DNA from: Shewanella sp. MBTL60-112-B2
GTDB taxonomy: Bacteria > Pseudomonadota > Gammaproteobacteria > Enterobacterales > Shewanellaceae
DNA length: 64,000 nt
Assembly: GCF_019655055.1 (NCBI RefSeq)
Contig: NZ_BPFA01000011.1
Location: 62,001 to 126,000, forward strand
Direction of reading: 5' to 3'
Below, piece by piece: positions 39,409-48,167 of the stretch (position 1 is its first letter; every line of letters starts with the position of its first letter). The notes under the pieces are model-generated. The model saw only the letters and a program-made list of their open reading frames with translations, searched no databases and was not told where the DNA came from. Made by a program: the position numbers and the translations under genes.

Positions 39409-40002
39409 ATGGAACTTATTCTAACAATTGCACTTTTCGCATTTTCTTCAGGGATCACCCCAGGTCCAAATAACATCATGTTAATGTCTTCTGGCGTTAA
39501 CTTCGGGGTAAAACGCAGCCTGCCTCACCTGTTTGGGATCTGCATAGGGTTTCCTGCAATGGTGCTAGCAATAGGCTTAGGCTTAAGTGCGGTATTTGTC
39601 AGCTTTCCTATACTGCACACCGTCATCAAATATGTTGGCATTAGTTATATGCTGTATTTAGCATGGCTAATTGCTAATAGCAGCGCCAAAATGAACGGAA
39701 AAGATACTCCCTCTCCTCTCACCTTTATTCAAGCTGCTGCATTTCAATGGGTTAATCCTAAAGCATGGATAATGGGGATCGGCGCTGTTGCGGCTTTTAC
39801 TAGCATGAGCCAAACACTAGCGCCTCAGGTATTAACCATCTCTTTAGTCTTTTTTGTAGTCGCCCTACCTAGCGCCTTTGTTTGGCTAGGATTTGGCGTA
39901 GCGCTAAAACGCATATTAAAGAATCAAAAACAGCAAAAAATCTTTAATGTCACTATGGCGCTCTTGCTTGTACTATCGATCCTACCTATGATCCGGCCAT
40001 AA
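39409..40002 (+). CDS. LysE/RhtB-family amino acid exporter
   Basis: 197 residues from the ATG at 39409; a TTG lies 12 bases upstream. The N-terminal SSGITPGPNNIMLMSSGVNFG is the family signature, and six hydrophobic stretches are visible. It would export an amino acid or related metabolite; the substrate is unknown. It is followed 20 bases later by the DUF1415 gene, likely in the same transcript. Confidence 0.88.
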   Translation: MELILTIALFAFSSGITPGPNNIMLMSSGVNFGVKRSLPHLFGICIGFPAMVLAIGLGLSAVFVSFPILHTVIKYVGISYMLYLAWLIANSSAKMNGKDTPSPLTFIQAAAFQWVNPKAWIMGIGAVAAFTSMSQTLAPQVLTISLVFFVVALPSAFVWLGFGVALKRILKNQKQQKIFNVTMALLLVLSILPMIRP

Positions 40003-40022
40003 CTTATCAAAGGCAGCATCTG

Positions 40023-40589
40023 ATGACTCAGGTAATCACTCCCGAATTACAAGCGTACGCAACAGAAACCGAAAACTGGGTAAAACAGGTGATTATGAAA
40101 TATAACATCTGTCCTTTTGCTAGACGCGAAGTCGAGCGCGCCAGTATCAGATATGCCGTCATCGATGAGTCTCGCATGCAGGATGTACTGCAAGCACTAA
40201 TCGATGAGTGTGTTTTTCTCGATGAACACACCGATATTGAAACGACCTTATTTATTCTGCCTAGAGGCTTTGAGGGCTTTTACCTCTATCTCGACTTAGT
40301 CGATATCGCTAATGACCTGCTTATCGAACAAGGCTATGAAGGTGAATATCAACTGGCAAGCTTTCACCCAGACTATTGCTTTGAAGATGAAGCTCAAGAC
40401 TCGGCAGCTAATTATACCAACCGCTCACCTTATCCAACTTTACATATTATTCGTGAAGCGAGCATGGAGTTGGCGCTCGCCACTTACGATGAGCCAGAGA
40501 CTATCCCTGAGCGCAACATCGCTTTTGCCGAGCGTAAAGGCAGTGAGTTCTTTGTTAACTTGCTCGCACACTGCAAGAAGAGCAAATAA
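40023..40589 (+). CDS. DUF1415-family protein
   Basis: 188 residues. The segments NICPFARREVE, SFHPDYCFED and NRSPYPTLHIIREASME are characteristic of DUF1415, a small family of unknown function in proteobacteria. Soluble, no signal peptide. It lies between the LysE-type exporter and the RNase HI gene, all in the same direction. Confidence 0.82.
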   Translation: MTQVITPELQAYATETENWVKQVIMKYNICPFARREVERASIRYAVIDESRMQDVLQALIDECVFLDEHTDIETTLFILPRGFEGFYLYLDLVDIANDLLIEQGYEGEYQLASFHPDYCFEDEAQDSAANYTNRSPYPTLHIIREASMELALATYDEPETIPERNIAFAERKGSEFFVNLLAHCKKSK

Positions 40590-40659
40590 CAATCTCTTTC
40601 TATGGCTACCTGGTTATGGTGGCCAAATAATTATTCCCCAGAATTAGGACATAAGCTGC

Positions 40660-41424
40660 ATGGCTAAAAAGTATTACGTAGTATGGGCTGGCCGTGAAAC
40701 CGGTATTTTTACCAGCTGGGATTACACCAAAAAGCAGGTCGACAAATTTCCTCAGGCCAAATATAAGTCTTTCCCTACGGAAGCCGAAGCCAAGGCAGCC
40801 TTTGCCAAAGCGCCGAGTTACAGCAGTGCGACTAAAAAAGCGACATCAGGTCCTGCCAAAGCCAAAACTGCCGCTAAAGCCAGCCTAGATATCAACCTAA
40901 ACCGCTGTGATGTGTCTATTTTTACCGATGGCGGCTGTGAGCCTAATCCTGGCAAAGCGGGCTCAGGAGTGGCTGTTTATCGTAATGCCGTACTTTCAGA
41001 GCTGTATTACGGCCTCTATAACGCTAATGGCACCAATAACTCTGCCGAGCTAAACGCTTTACATCAAGCACTATTAATTGCCGAAAATGCTCTTAAACAA
41101 GGCTTAACTGTGCAGGTTTTAAGTGACTCGCAGTACTCAATCAACTGCATCACAAACTGGGCTTACGGCTGGAAAACCAAGGGTTGGAAGCGTAAAGTTG
41201 CTGGCGATATCAAAAACTTAGATATCATTCAGCAGTCTCATGCGCTGTATGACTCACTAAAAGATAAACTCAACATTCAACACGTTGCCGCTCACGTTGG
41301 TATCGAAGGTAACGAACTGGCTGACCGCATGTCGATTTACGCTATCGACCAAAAAGATCCAGCGTTTTGCCGTTATCCAGACCCGATTGTACTGGCTGAT
41401 ATTCTTAGCCTACGTGCAGGTTAG
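40660..41424 (+). CDS. rnhA: Ribonuclease HI with N-terminal viroplasmin (hybrid-binding) domain
   Basis: 254 residues. Residues 1-45 (KKYYVVWAGRETGIFTSW) form the caulimovirus viroplasmin/RNase H1 hybrid-binding domain; an Ala/Lys-rich linker follows; residues about 85-250 are the nuclease. The catalytic carboxylates appear in FTDGGCEPNPG, NNSAELNAL, LSDSQYS and GNELADRMS. It cleaves RNA in RNA-DNA hybrids. This is the eukaryote-like RNase H1 layout found in some bacteria. A second, canonical rnhA may exist elsewhere in the genome. Confidence 0.9.
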   Translation: MAKKYYVVWAGRETGIFTSWDYTKKQVDKFPQAKYKSFPTEAEAKAAFAKAPSYSSATKKATSGPAKAKTAAKASLDINLNRCDVSIFTDGGCEPNPGKAGSGVAVYRNAVLSELYYGLYNANGTNNSAELNALHQALLIAENALKQGLTVQVLSDSQYSINCITNWAYGWKTKGWKRKVAGDIKNLDIIQQSHALYDSLKDKLNIQHVAAHVGIEGNELADRMSIYAIDQKDPAFCRYPDPIVLADILSLRAG

Positions 41425-41505
41425 TATTTAGACATTAGTCGGTGTTTTGTATTTATTAAGTCTAAAAAATAGGTTTAAAGCATCGACTATGCGACAATCC
41501 ACGCC

Positions 41506-41925
41506 ATGAAAATCTACGTCCACTTACATAAAGCCCCTATTCGCGTTATCCGTATCGGTAAGCGTCGATTCTGGCTGCGCCTAAAGCGCGACATGTTGGT
41601 GTTAAAAGATGCGCTTTCTCAAGAGAAACAGGAGACTAAAGATATGTTAGTCACCTACAAGCGCTACACACGTAGACAAGCTTCGAACGAAGAGCTTACT
41701 CAAGCTAATAAGCAGTTTGCAGATCTCCTAAAAGGTCTTGGGTTAGGCATGTTTGCCGTATTACCCTTTGCCCCAGTCACCATACCTGTGGTGGTCAAAC
41801 TTGGTAAAATTGTCGGCGTCGATGTTTTACCTAGCTCGTTTAATAACATGTCTGAACGTAAAGCGAATATGAGGCGTGTCGCTAGCCAAACAAGGCTACA
41901 ATCTAGCTCTGAACAAACAAAATAA
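41506..41925 (+). CDS. Small LETM1-like protein
   Basis: 139 residues. The C-terminal half contains LKGLGLGMFAVLPFAPVTIP followed by VVVKLGKIVGVDVLPSSF, which matches the hydrophobic core and Pro/Phe-rich ending of the LETM1 domain of mitochondrial cation-exchange proteins. The N-terminal half is basic and lacks a signal peptide. One weak membrane segment is possible. Function unknown; the resemblance is by eye and short. Confidence 0.6.
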   Translation: MKIYVHLHKAPIRVIRIGKRRFWLRLKRDMLVLKDALSQEKQETKDMLVTYKRYTRRQASNEELTQANKQFADLLKGLGLGMFAVLPFAPVTIPVVVKLGKIVGVDVLPSSFNNMSERKANMRRVASQTRLQSSSEQTK

Positions 41926-42071
41926 TTCCTGGTCCGCTTTTATTTAGCAACCTATGCTTAACAAGTCGCCTAAATATAAGTAAGATTCAAGTCTAGCGCT
42001 AAATTTCCGTCGTCACCTTTCTCCTAAGAGTATTGCCTGATACTCTACCCCTAAGCAATTTAATAACAAAA

Positions 42072-43448
42072 ATGAGTCCTTACATGAGCAACCTTATTAT
42101 CTCTGGTGCTTCTGGCATCCCTTTATCTATTTTCAATAGCGGATCATTCAACAACTGGCGTGAGCAGCAAGCTCCGCGTATTCAAAACTGGCTTAATAGC
42201 ACCCAATTCAAAGGCAAAGGCGCAAGTTTAATTCCAAGCGCCGAGGGTGACTTAGAGCAAGTGATTTTTGTCAGCGACAGCGAGGATTCATACTGGCTGT
42301 GTGGCGACTTAGTTAATCAACTGCCGGCAGGTCAATATGAACTTCAAGGCGATGAACAGCTAATAAGAACGGCTGCATTTAGCTGGGGGCTAGGAGCATA
42401 TCAGTTCGACCGTTATAAAAAGAGCCAAAAACAGTTCCCTGTGTTAGTCGTGCCCACTCAGGCTCAGGCCGATGAAGCCAATAAGTTTATTCGCTCAGTA
42501 TCTTTGGTGCGAGATCTAGTCAACACCCCAGCTGCCGATATGATGCCGCAACATTTAGGGGACATCATGCTGGCTATGGCAGAGGAATTTGGTGCATGCA
42601 TAAGTCAAATAGTAGGCGATGAACTGCTTGAGCAAAACTACCCAACGATTCATATGGTTGGCCGCGCCAGTGAAAATCTGCCACGGTTAATCGATCTTAC
42701 TTGGGGCGATGAATCCGCGCCAAAACTGACCTTAGTCGGCAAAGGAGTCTGTTTTGATTCTGGCGGGCTCGATATCAAACCGGTTTCAGGCATGCGCTTA
42801 ATGAAGAAAGACATGGGCGGCGCAGCCCATGTTATCGGTCTAGCTCAGCTCATCATGGCGCATAACTTACCAGTACGATTACGCGTGCTAGTACCTGCGG
42901 TTGAAAACGCAGTATCGGCGAACGCCTTTAGACCCGGTGATGTGATCACCACTCGTAAAGGCATTACCGTAGAAATAGACAATACCGATGCCGAAGGTCG
43001 TTTAGTCTTGTGTGACGCATTAGCTGAAGCCAACAACGACAAACCTGAACTGATTATCGACTTTGCCACCCTTACAGGCGCTATGCGTATTGCATTAGGT
43101 ACAGAGTTGCCCGGCTTTTTCAGTAATGACGAAGAAGTAGCAGCAGGCTTTACTGCATCAGGCCTAAAGGTTGATGACCCTGTGTGGCGTATGCCTCTGC
43201 ATAAGCCTTATATGGCGCTGACTGGCAGCGATATTGCCGATATTGCCAACTGCGCAACCACACCGTTCGGCGGCGCAATTACCGCAGCACTTTATTTAGA
43301 AGAATTTGTCGATAAAGATATTAGCTGGAGCCATTTTGACGTTATGGCCTACAATGTGCGTAAATTACCAGGGCGCCCAGTGGGCGGTGAAGCATTTGGT
43401 ATCCGTGCAGTATTTGATTATCTGCAAAATCGTTTTACTGCAATTTAG
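42072..43448 (+). CDS. M17-family leucyl aminopeptidase
   Basis: 458 residues from the ATG at 42072; the ATG at 42084 is equally possible and neither has a strong ribosome-binding site. Metal and active-site segments are GKGVCFDSGGLDIKP (Lys, Asp) and the family signature NTDAEGRLVLCDAL (Asp, Glu, Arg). It removes N-terminal amino acids from peptides in the cytoplasm using two metal ions. The length is slightly below PepA. Whether it is the PepA or PepB type is not decided. It ends at the hairpin 43471-43493. Confidence 0.88.
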   Translation: MSPYMSNLIISGASGIPLSIFNSGSFNNWREQQAPRIQNWLNSTQFKGKGASLIPSAEGDLEQVIFVSDSEDSYWLCGDLVNQLPAGQYELQGDEQLIRTAAFSWGLGAYQFDRYKKSQKQFPVLVVPTQAQADEANKFIRSVSLVRDLVNTPAADMMPQHLGDIMLAMAEEFGACISQIVGDELLEQNYPTIHMVGRASENLPRLIDLTWGDESAPKLTLVGKGVCFDSGGLDIKPVSGMRLMKKDMGGAAHVIGLAQLIMAHNLPVRLRVLVPAVENAVSANAFRPGDVITTRKGITVEIDNTDAEGRLVLCDALAEANNDKPELIIDFATLTGAMRIALGTELPGFFSNDEEVAAGFTASGLKVDDPVWRMPLHKPYMALTGSDIADIANCATTPFGGAITAALYLEEFVDKDISWSHFDVMAYNVRKLPGRPVGGEAFGIRAVFDYLQNRFTAI

Positions 43449-43791
43449 CGATTGCCGACAAATCAACATAAAGACCCGTGGATTACGGGTCTTTTCTTTT
43501 AAAACAGATTTAAAAATAGCTAAACTCTCGCTGAGCAATCAAACCTTTATACTAATTGGTATTAACAGACTGCCAACAAATAAACTGGCTATTGAAATGA
43601 TGCTATTTAAGATCATTTTCCAGACCACGAAAAGCTTAAAAAGTTCCCTTCAAAATATCACCTAGTTCACAATATTAATCAATCGATGCTATGTCACTAC
43701 TATGATTGCGTATTCAGTCACAATATCCTACCCAAATATAGATATTATTTAGCCCGTAAATCCAATGTCGGATTATAAACGAGAATAAAAA
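43449..43791. other. Intergenic region with terminator and a 20-bp recurring motif
   Basis: About 340 bases. Besides the terminator at 43471-43493 it contains the motif at 43545-43564, a near-match of which lies at 47744-47763. The rest should include the porin promoter. Confidence 0.4.
43471..43493 (+). terminator. Terminator of the aminopeptidase gene
   Basis: AAGACCCGT and ACGGGTCTT form a perfect nine-bp stem with a five-base loop, followed by TTCTTTT. It lies 23 bases after the stop. Confidence 0.85.
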
Positions 43792-44922
43792 GTGAAAAAG
43801 TTAAAGTTATCTATTTTAATTGGAGCGCTACTTGGCGCCCCTACGGTTGTAATGGCAGATGAATTCAAACCTTCAGTGGATATTGGCGGCGCAGTTAAAG
43901 TTAAATACTTTATTGATGATGCTAATGAGTCTTCAAAATCAAATGGCGGCACCTTCGCATTTGACGCATTAGAACTTGATATTGATAGCGAGATTAGTGA
44001 AAACTGGTCTGCAAGTGCTAAGTATGTTTTCAAAAACTCTTCAAGCAACCATTTCATCAAGTACGCCTATGCAGCTTACGATGGTGTTGAAGATTGGCAG
44101 TTCCAGGGTGGTGTTGTTGGTAAGCCATTTGGTAACAAGAGCTTTATCTCTCACAACTGGTGGGAAAGTATCAACTACTACATGGGCTTTGAAGATGACT
44201 ACGATCTAGGTCTAAAAGCTATCTACAACAGCGGCGCTTGGACATCTGAAATCGCCTTCTTCAAGAACAGTGAATACGGCGCATCTGATAAGCGCGGTTA
44301 CGCGGCTGACGCTTATACTGGGACCGTAAATGGTACTGAGTATAACAATGAAGAAACCAACACATTTAACATTCGTCAGTCTTACGTTCTAGACTTTGAC
44401 GAGTTAACAGTACAACTAGGTGCATCATTAGAGTACGGTCAGCTATATGACACAGTTCATGATGACAACGGTACTTCTACTGCTTATGCGTTAAGCTTAG
44501 ATGCACAGTACAGTGGTTATCAGTTACAACTACAGATGGTTGACTACGACTACGATCAGTACGATAGCAAGAGCAATGGCCTATACGCGATGAAAATGGC
44601 AGAAGGCGCTTATGAAGTAGCCGCTAAAGGTCAAATCTTCGCTGCTAACATCGCTAAGTCTATCGGTTATGACTGGGGTACTGTGACTCTGTACAACGAC
44701 TACAGCCACTTAACTCCTGATACTGATGTGAATGCTAAACTGAATGACTCAGTTATTAACACTACAGGTATGAGCATTGCGGTTTCTGATTTCTACATCT
44801 TCGTAGACCACATCTACGGCAAGAACGCTGTATGGATCGGTGGCCAACAAGGTCTAGGAATCGAACATGAAAATGACGATTTCCACTCACTATTTAACGT
44901 TAGTGTTAGCTACTACTTCTAA
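43792..44922 (+). CDS. Outer-membrane porin-like beta-barrel protein
   Basis: 376 residues with a GTG start and a signal peptide ending VVMA. The mature protein has the alternating aromatic/polar pattern of a beta-barrel, many Tyr, Asp and Gly, and ends SVSYYF, with the C-terminal Phe recognised by the Bam complex. It is probably a diffusion porin; the solute is unknown. The codon usage is strongly biased towards common codons, as in a highly expressed gene. No TonB box was seen. Confidence 0.75.
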   Translation: MKKLKLSILIGALLGAPTVVMADEFKPSVDIGGAVKVKYFIDDANESSKSNGGTFAFDALELDIDSEISENWSASAKYVFKNSSSNHFIKYAYAAYDGVEDWQFQGGVVGKPFGNKSFISHNWWESINYYMGFEDDYDLGLKAIYNSGAWTSEIAFFKNSEYGASDKRGYAADAYTGTVNGTEYNNEETNTFNIRQSYVLDFDELTVQLGASLEYGQLYDTVHDDNGTSTAYALSLDAQYSGYQLQLQMVDYDYDQYDSKSNGLYAMKMAEGAYEVAAKGQIFAANIAKSIGYDWGTVTLYNDYSHLTPDTDVNAKLNDSVINTTGMSIAVSDFYIFVDHIYGKNAVWIGGQQGLGIEHENDDFHSLFNVSVSYYF

Positions 44923-44930
44923 TATTAATG

Positions 44931-44982
44931 ACTAGTATTGATAACTAGTATAGATGACTAGTATTGATAACTTGGCGACTTG
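44931..44982. repeat. 13-bp tandem repeat array A (four units)
   Basis: Consecutive units ACTAGTATTGATA, ACTAGTATAGATG, ACTAGTATTGATA and ACTTGGCGACTTG keep a strict 13-base period. The array begins eight bases after the porin stop. The first and third units are identical, giving a 26-base higher-order repeat. Confidence 0.75.
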
Positions 44983-45101
44983 CTAATTTGAGTCGCTGTC
45001 ACATAGGGTTAATAACGGTTTCTAACCCAGTTAACCCTGTGTGAACTCCCCCCCTAGCCTCTCGGCCTTTTTACCATCTAGCGACTCATCTTTTACCAGT
45101 T

Positions 45102-45218
45102 ACCAATCCCTTTGACTAACACCAGTTACTAACACCAATGACTAACTCCTGTCACTAACGCCTGTAAATAATACTTATAACTAATACCTATAACGGCTGC
45201 CAGTAACTATTTCCTACA
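45102..45218. repeat. 13-bp degenerate tandem repeat array B (nine units)
   Basis: Nine consecutive 13-base units, such as ACTAACACCAGTT, ACTAACACCAATG, ACTAACTCCTGTC, ACTAACGCCTGTA and ACTAATACCTATA. The common core is ACTAA-x-x-CC. Most units diverge at a few positions while the spacing never changes. It lies in the same porin-downstream gap as array A (431 bases without a gene). Confidence 0.75.
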
Positions 45219-45353
45219 GCCTATTTTAGTCATTCACTGAATAAGACAAATCGAGTGTAAACTATCTAATTATTAAGCAATGAGATAATTTACAGGTTAA
45301 GGTAAAGTAAGCTGTCATAGCTCTTTTCAAGCTTACAGTTCTAAGGTGGTAAT

Positions 45354-45617
45354 ATGATTAGCTGTAACCAATATGACTATATCGAAATCGTCTGCTTATA
45401 CCATTATCCAGTAAAAATCCGCTTAAAAGACGCTACTATCTTAAATGGCGTAGCGATAGATACTGTTAGGGATGAGCTTAAGCAAGAGTGCATTAAGCTT
45501 GGTAAAGCTAAAGACGAAGGCGCTGCGGCAGAACAACTGGTTATTCTCGATGATATCGCCAGCCTTGAGGTGTGTATCGACAACCCACACTTACACTATA
45601 TTGAGTTTAATCCCTAA
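45354..45617 (+). CDS. Rof/YaeO-family Rho-binding antiterminator
   Basis: 87 residues. MISCNQYDYIEIVCLYHYPVK followed by IRLKDATILNGVAIDT matches the Rof fold, whose E. coli member binds Rho and blocks RNA loading. The C-terminal segment (EQLVILDDIASLEV) also fits. AAGGTGG lies upstream at good spacing. It would modulate Rho-dependent termination; the segment IKLGKAKDEG forms a slightly longer loop than in E. coli Rof. Confidence 0.75.
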   Translation: MISCNQYDYIEIVCLYHYPVKIRLKDATILNGVAIDTVRDELKQECIKLGKAKDEGAAAEQLVILDDIASLEVCIDNPHLHYIEFNP

Positions 45618-45776
45618 CAACCGTTCCTTAATGGCATAGTCAAAGCGGTATTCAACCTCGACACTAAATTTACCTTTAACTTCAAACTACTGTGCTTTAT
45701 TGTGTTGCCTTGTTAATCGCTTACGGCGAGTCTCAATCCATTTTTCCACTCACTTATAACTAGCAGGATGCTCATT

Positions 45777-46208
45777 ATGAAACTCGCATTACTTCCTCTA
45801 TTAGCCACGTTTGCCTTTTCTCACAATGCCTTTGCCGAGCAAGCCTCTGCTGAAAGTGTAAAACACCTGATGAATAAGACTGGCGCAGGAGAACTTGGTG
45901 TACAAGCAATGAATCAAATGCTCCCCGCGCTGAAAAACCTGATCCCCGATGCCCCTGAAGCCTTTTGGACCGACTATTTGTCGGAGTTTAATCCTGAAGA
46001 CTTAGTTGAAATGACTGTGCCTATTTACCAGAAATACCTAACAGAAGAGGAAGTTCAAGCGCTAAATGACTTCTATGATACTCCTGCGGGTAAAAAGCTT
46101 ATCAAGGTACAGCCTCTTATCATGCAGGAGTCGATGATGGCTGGCCAGCAATGGGGACAAGCCGTAGCGCAAGATGTAATGACTAAATATCAAATACAGA
46201 AACAATAG
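45777..46208 (+). CDS. DUF2059-family exported protein
   Basis: 143 residues from the ATG at 45777 (AGGA eight bases upstream; another ATG nine bases earlier is too close to it). A signal peptide ends NAFA. The mature helical part contains LVEMTVPIYQKYLTEEEVQAL and FYDTPAGKKLI, the DUF2059 signature. Function unknown, periplasmic. It is convergent with the NupC-type gene. Confidence 0.82.
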   Translation: MKLALLPLLATFAFSHNAFAEQASAESVKHLMNKTGAGELGVQAMNQMLPALKNLIPDAPEAFWTDYLSEFNPEDLVEMTVPIYQKYLTEEEVQALNDFYDTPAGKKLIKVQPLIMQESMMAGQQWGQAVAQDVMTKYQIQKQ

Positions 46209-46277
46209 GTAAGCTAGCTAGAACAAAGGGCTAAAGCTGCCTAAATAACTGCAAATAAATTAATAAAATAAATTAAC

Positions 46278-46304
46278 AAAAAGAGCAGCTAAGCTGCTCT
46301 TTTT
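46278..46304. terminator. Bidirectional terminator
   Basis: AAAAAGAGCAGC and GCTGCTCTTTTT pair perfectly around a three-base loop. It lies between the convergent DUF2059 and NupC-type genes and is suited to both. Confidence 0.88.
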
Positions 46305-46357
46305 GTTATGTCACACCCATAAGTCGCCTGACCATTTAAATGACAATCGATGCCACA

Positions 46358-47566
46358 TTATAGGCTAATAAAAATACCTGCCAGAGCGGCACTCATTAAG
46401 TTTGCCAAAGTTGCGGCTAATACCGCTTTTAAGCCCAAGTTAGCCACTTCGCTACGACGCTCTGGTGCCATCACCCCGATACTACCTAACTGAATTGCAA
46501 TCGAGCCAATGTTAGCAAAACCACATAAAGCGAAGGTAATGATCACTTGAGAATGCATTGATAATTGTTCTTTAACTTCGGTGAAATCCATAAAGGCTAC
46601 AAACTCGTTAAGGATTAGCTTTTGGCCGATAAAGCTACCCGCCTGCATCATCTCACTAACTGGCACACCAATTAAAAACGCCACAGGTGCAAAAATGTAA
46701 CCCAGCAAGCTTTGCATGGTCACACCTTCAAGATTAAACCAGGTGCCCACTTGCTCAAGACCTGCGTTAAACATGGCTATAACACTGATAAAGGCTAATA
46801 GCATGGTACCGATAGCCACTGCCACACGCATACCATTCATCGCACCAGAGGCTAGTGCATCAATCACGTTACCGTGTTCACTCTGACTCATATCAACACT
46901 TTGCTGCGACTGTGGAGAGGTTGTTTCCGGCACCAATAGTTTTGCCATCATCAAGCTACCAGGCGCCGCCATAAAGCTTGCCGCAATCAGGTATTTAAGC
47001 TCAACGCCCAACCCCGCATAGCCACCTAAAACGCTGCCAGCCACCGATGCCATACCGCCCGTCATCACCGCAAATAACTCTGAACGTGTCATCTTAGGTA
47101 AGAAAGGTTTAACCAGCAGCGGCGATTCACCTTGGCTTAAAAAGATATTACCTGTGGTCACCAGTGATTCAGCACGGCTTATACCAAGGACTTTCTGCAA
47201 GCCTCCGCCAATAATTTTAATCACCCACTGCATGATACCGAAGTAATACAGCATAGAGATTAAGGCGCTGATAAAGATAACCAGAGGAAGCACTCGAATA
47301 GCGAATACAAAGCTATTAGTGGCAAGGTCGCCAAATAAAAAGTTAATCCCTTCATCGGCAAAACTTAAGACAGAGGCAACTCCCTGACTCACTGAGCCTA
47401 GAATGTTTTGCCCCATAGGCACATACAAGACTAAGGCTGCTAGCGAAGCTTGCAAGGCAAATGCGCCTAGCACTGTTCGCCATTTAATCGCATGGCGATT
47501 TTCAGAGAAAACCCAACCACAGAGAACGAGAAAAGAAATTCCAACTAAACTGATCAACAACTGCAT
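46358..47566 (-). CDS. NupC-type concentrative nucleoside transporter
   Basis: 402 residues, about ten hydrophobic segments. Family motifs include GNIFLSQGESPLLVKPFL, TRSELFAVMTGGMASVAGSV and the C-terminal ALCGFANIGSIAIQLGSIG. It imports nucleosides with Na+ or H+ across the inner membrane. It is a single gene, with no nucleoside catabolic gene adjacent. Specificity cannot be assigned from sequence alone. Confidence 0.9.
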   Translation of the reverse strand: MQLLISLVGISFLVLCGWVFSENRHAIKWRTVLGAFALQASLAALVLYVPMGQNILGSVSQGVASVLSFADEGINFLFGDLATNSFVFAIRVLPLVIFISALISMLYYFGIMQWVIKIIGGGLQKVLGISRAESLVTTGNIFLSQGESPLLVKPFLPKMTRSELFAVMTGGMASVAGSVLGGYAGLGVELKYLIAASFMAAPGSLMMAKLLVPETTSPQSQQSVDMSQSEHGNVIDALASGAMNGMRVAVAIGTMLLAFISVIAMFNAGLEQVGTWFNLEGVTMQSLLGYIFAPVAFLIGVPVSEMMQAGSFIGQKLILNEFVAFMDFTEVKEQLSMHSQVIITFALCGFANIGSIAIQLGSIGVMAPERRSEVANLGLKAVLAATLANLMSAALAGIFISL

Positions 47567-48167
47567 AATTTATCTCAATTTTTATATATAAAGAGTTATT
47601 ACCGAACAGTATAAGAAAGTGATCTACTCAGAGTTTTTTTGGCCAACTAATTCAAGGCGAATGACTAACGGAATGTTTGTTTCCTTGTGAAGTCATTCAA
47701 CGCTGAAGTAGGCAGCAAAAACACTCCTAAAAGGCGATTACATCTTTATACAGATTGGTATAGCAGGCGGTCGCAAATGTATAGATTATGGGGAATGCTT
47801 AAATGAAAGCGACATTTGACGTCGACTAACGAGCTAGGAATATTCCAGCCATTTAGCGTCGAGCGATTTGAGTGTCCGGCCATTGATACAAGAATGAAGC
47901 ACCTAAAAACTTACAAAAGTTTCGCCGGTCCAACTCCGTGGGTTGATCACATATCCATGTAGCGGCTTGTATTAACGTGGCAATGAACTAAGCGTTCTAG
48001 CCGGAACGGAATTATACAAATGCTAGCTTACATTAAAAGATGTTAATCTAATAAAATTACAGAATGTGCTGCCAAAGCGATCTACCAACCACAGGTATGA
48101 GATCGCGATCACGTAAGTTAGTAACAGCTAAACATTTAAAGCTTATTTCGGCAGCTCTGCATTGTTG
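47567..48167. other. Intergenic region, no gene recognised
   Basis: About 600 bases between the NupC-type start and the rodA-like stop. It includes the motif at 47744-47763, related to one at 43545-43564. No credible ORF, tRNA or terminator was seen; the middle might be decayed coding sequence, but nothing could be identified. Confidence 0.35.

Noticed and set aside
47610..47635. Possible CRP site upstream of the NupC-type gene
   Set aside because: Only one half-site (AGTGA) matches; the second half is too weak to support the call.
47640..48160. Possible decayed gene upstream of the NupC-type gene
   Set aside because: Six-frame reading gave only short fragments without recognisable motifs.
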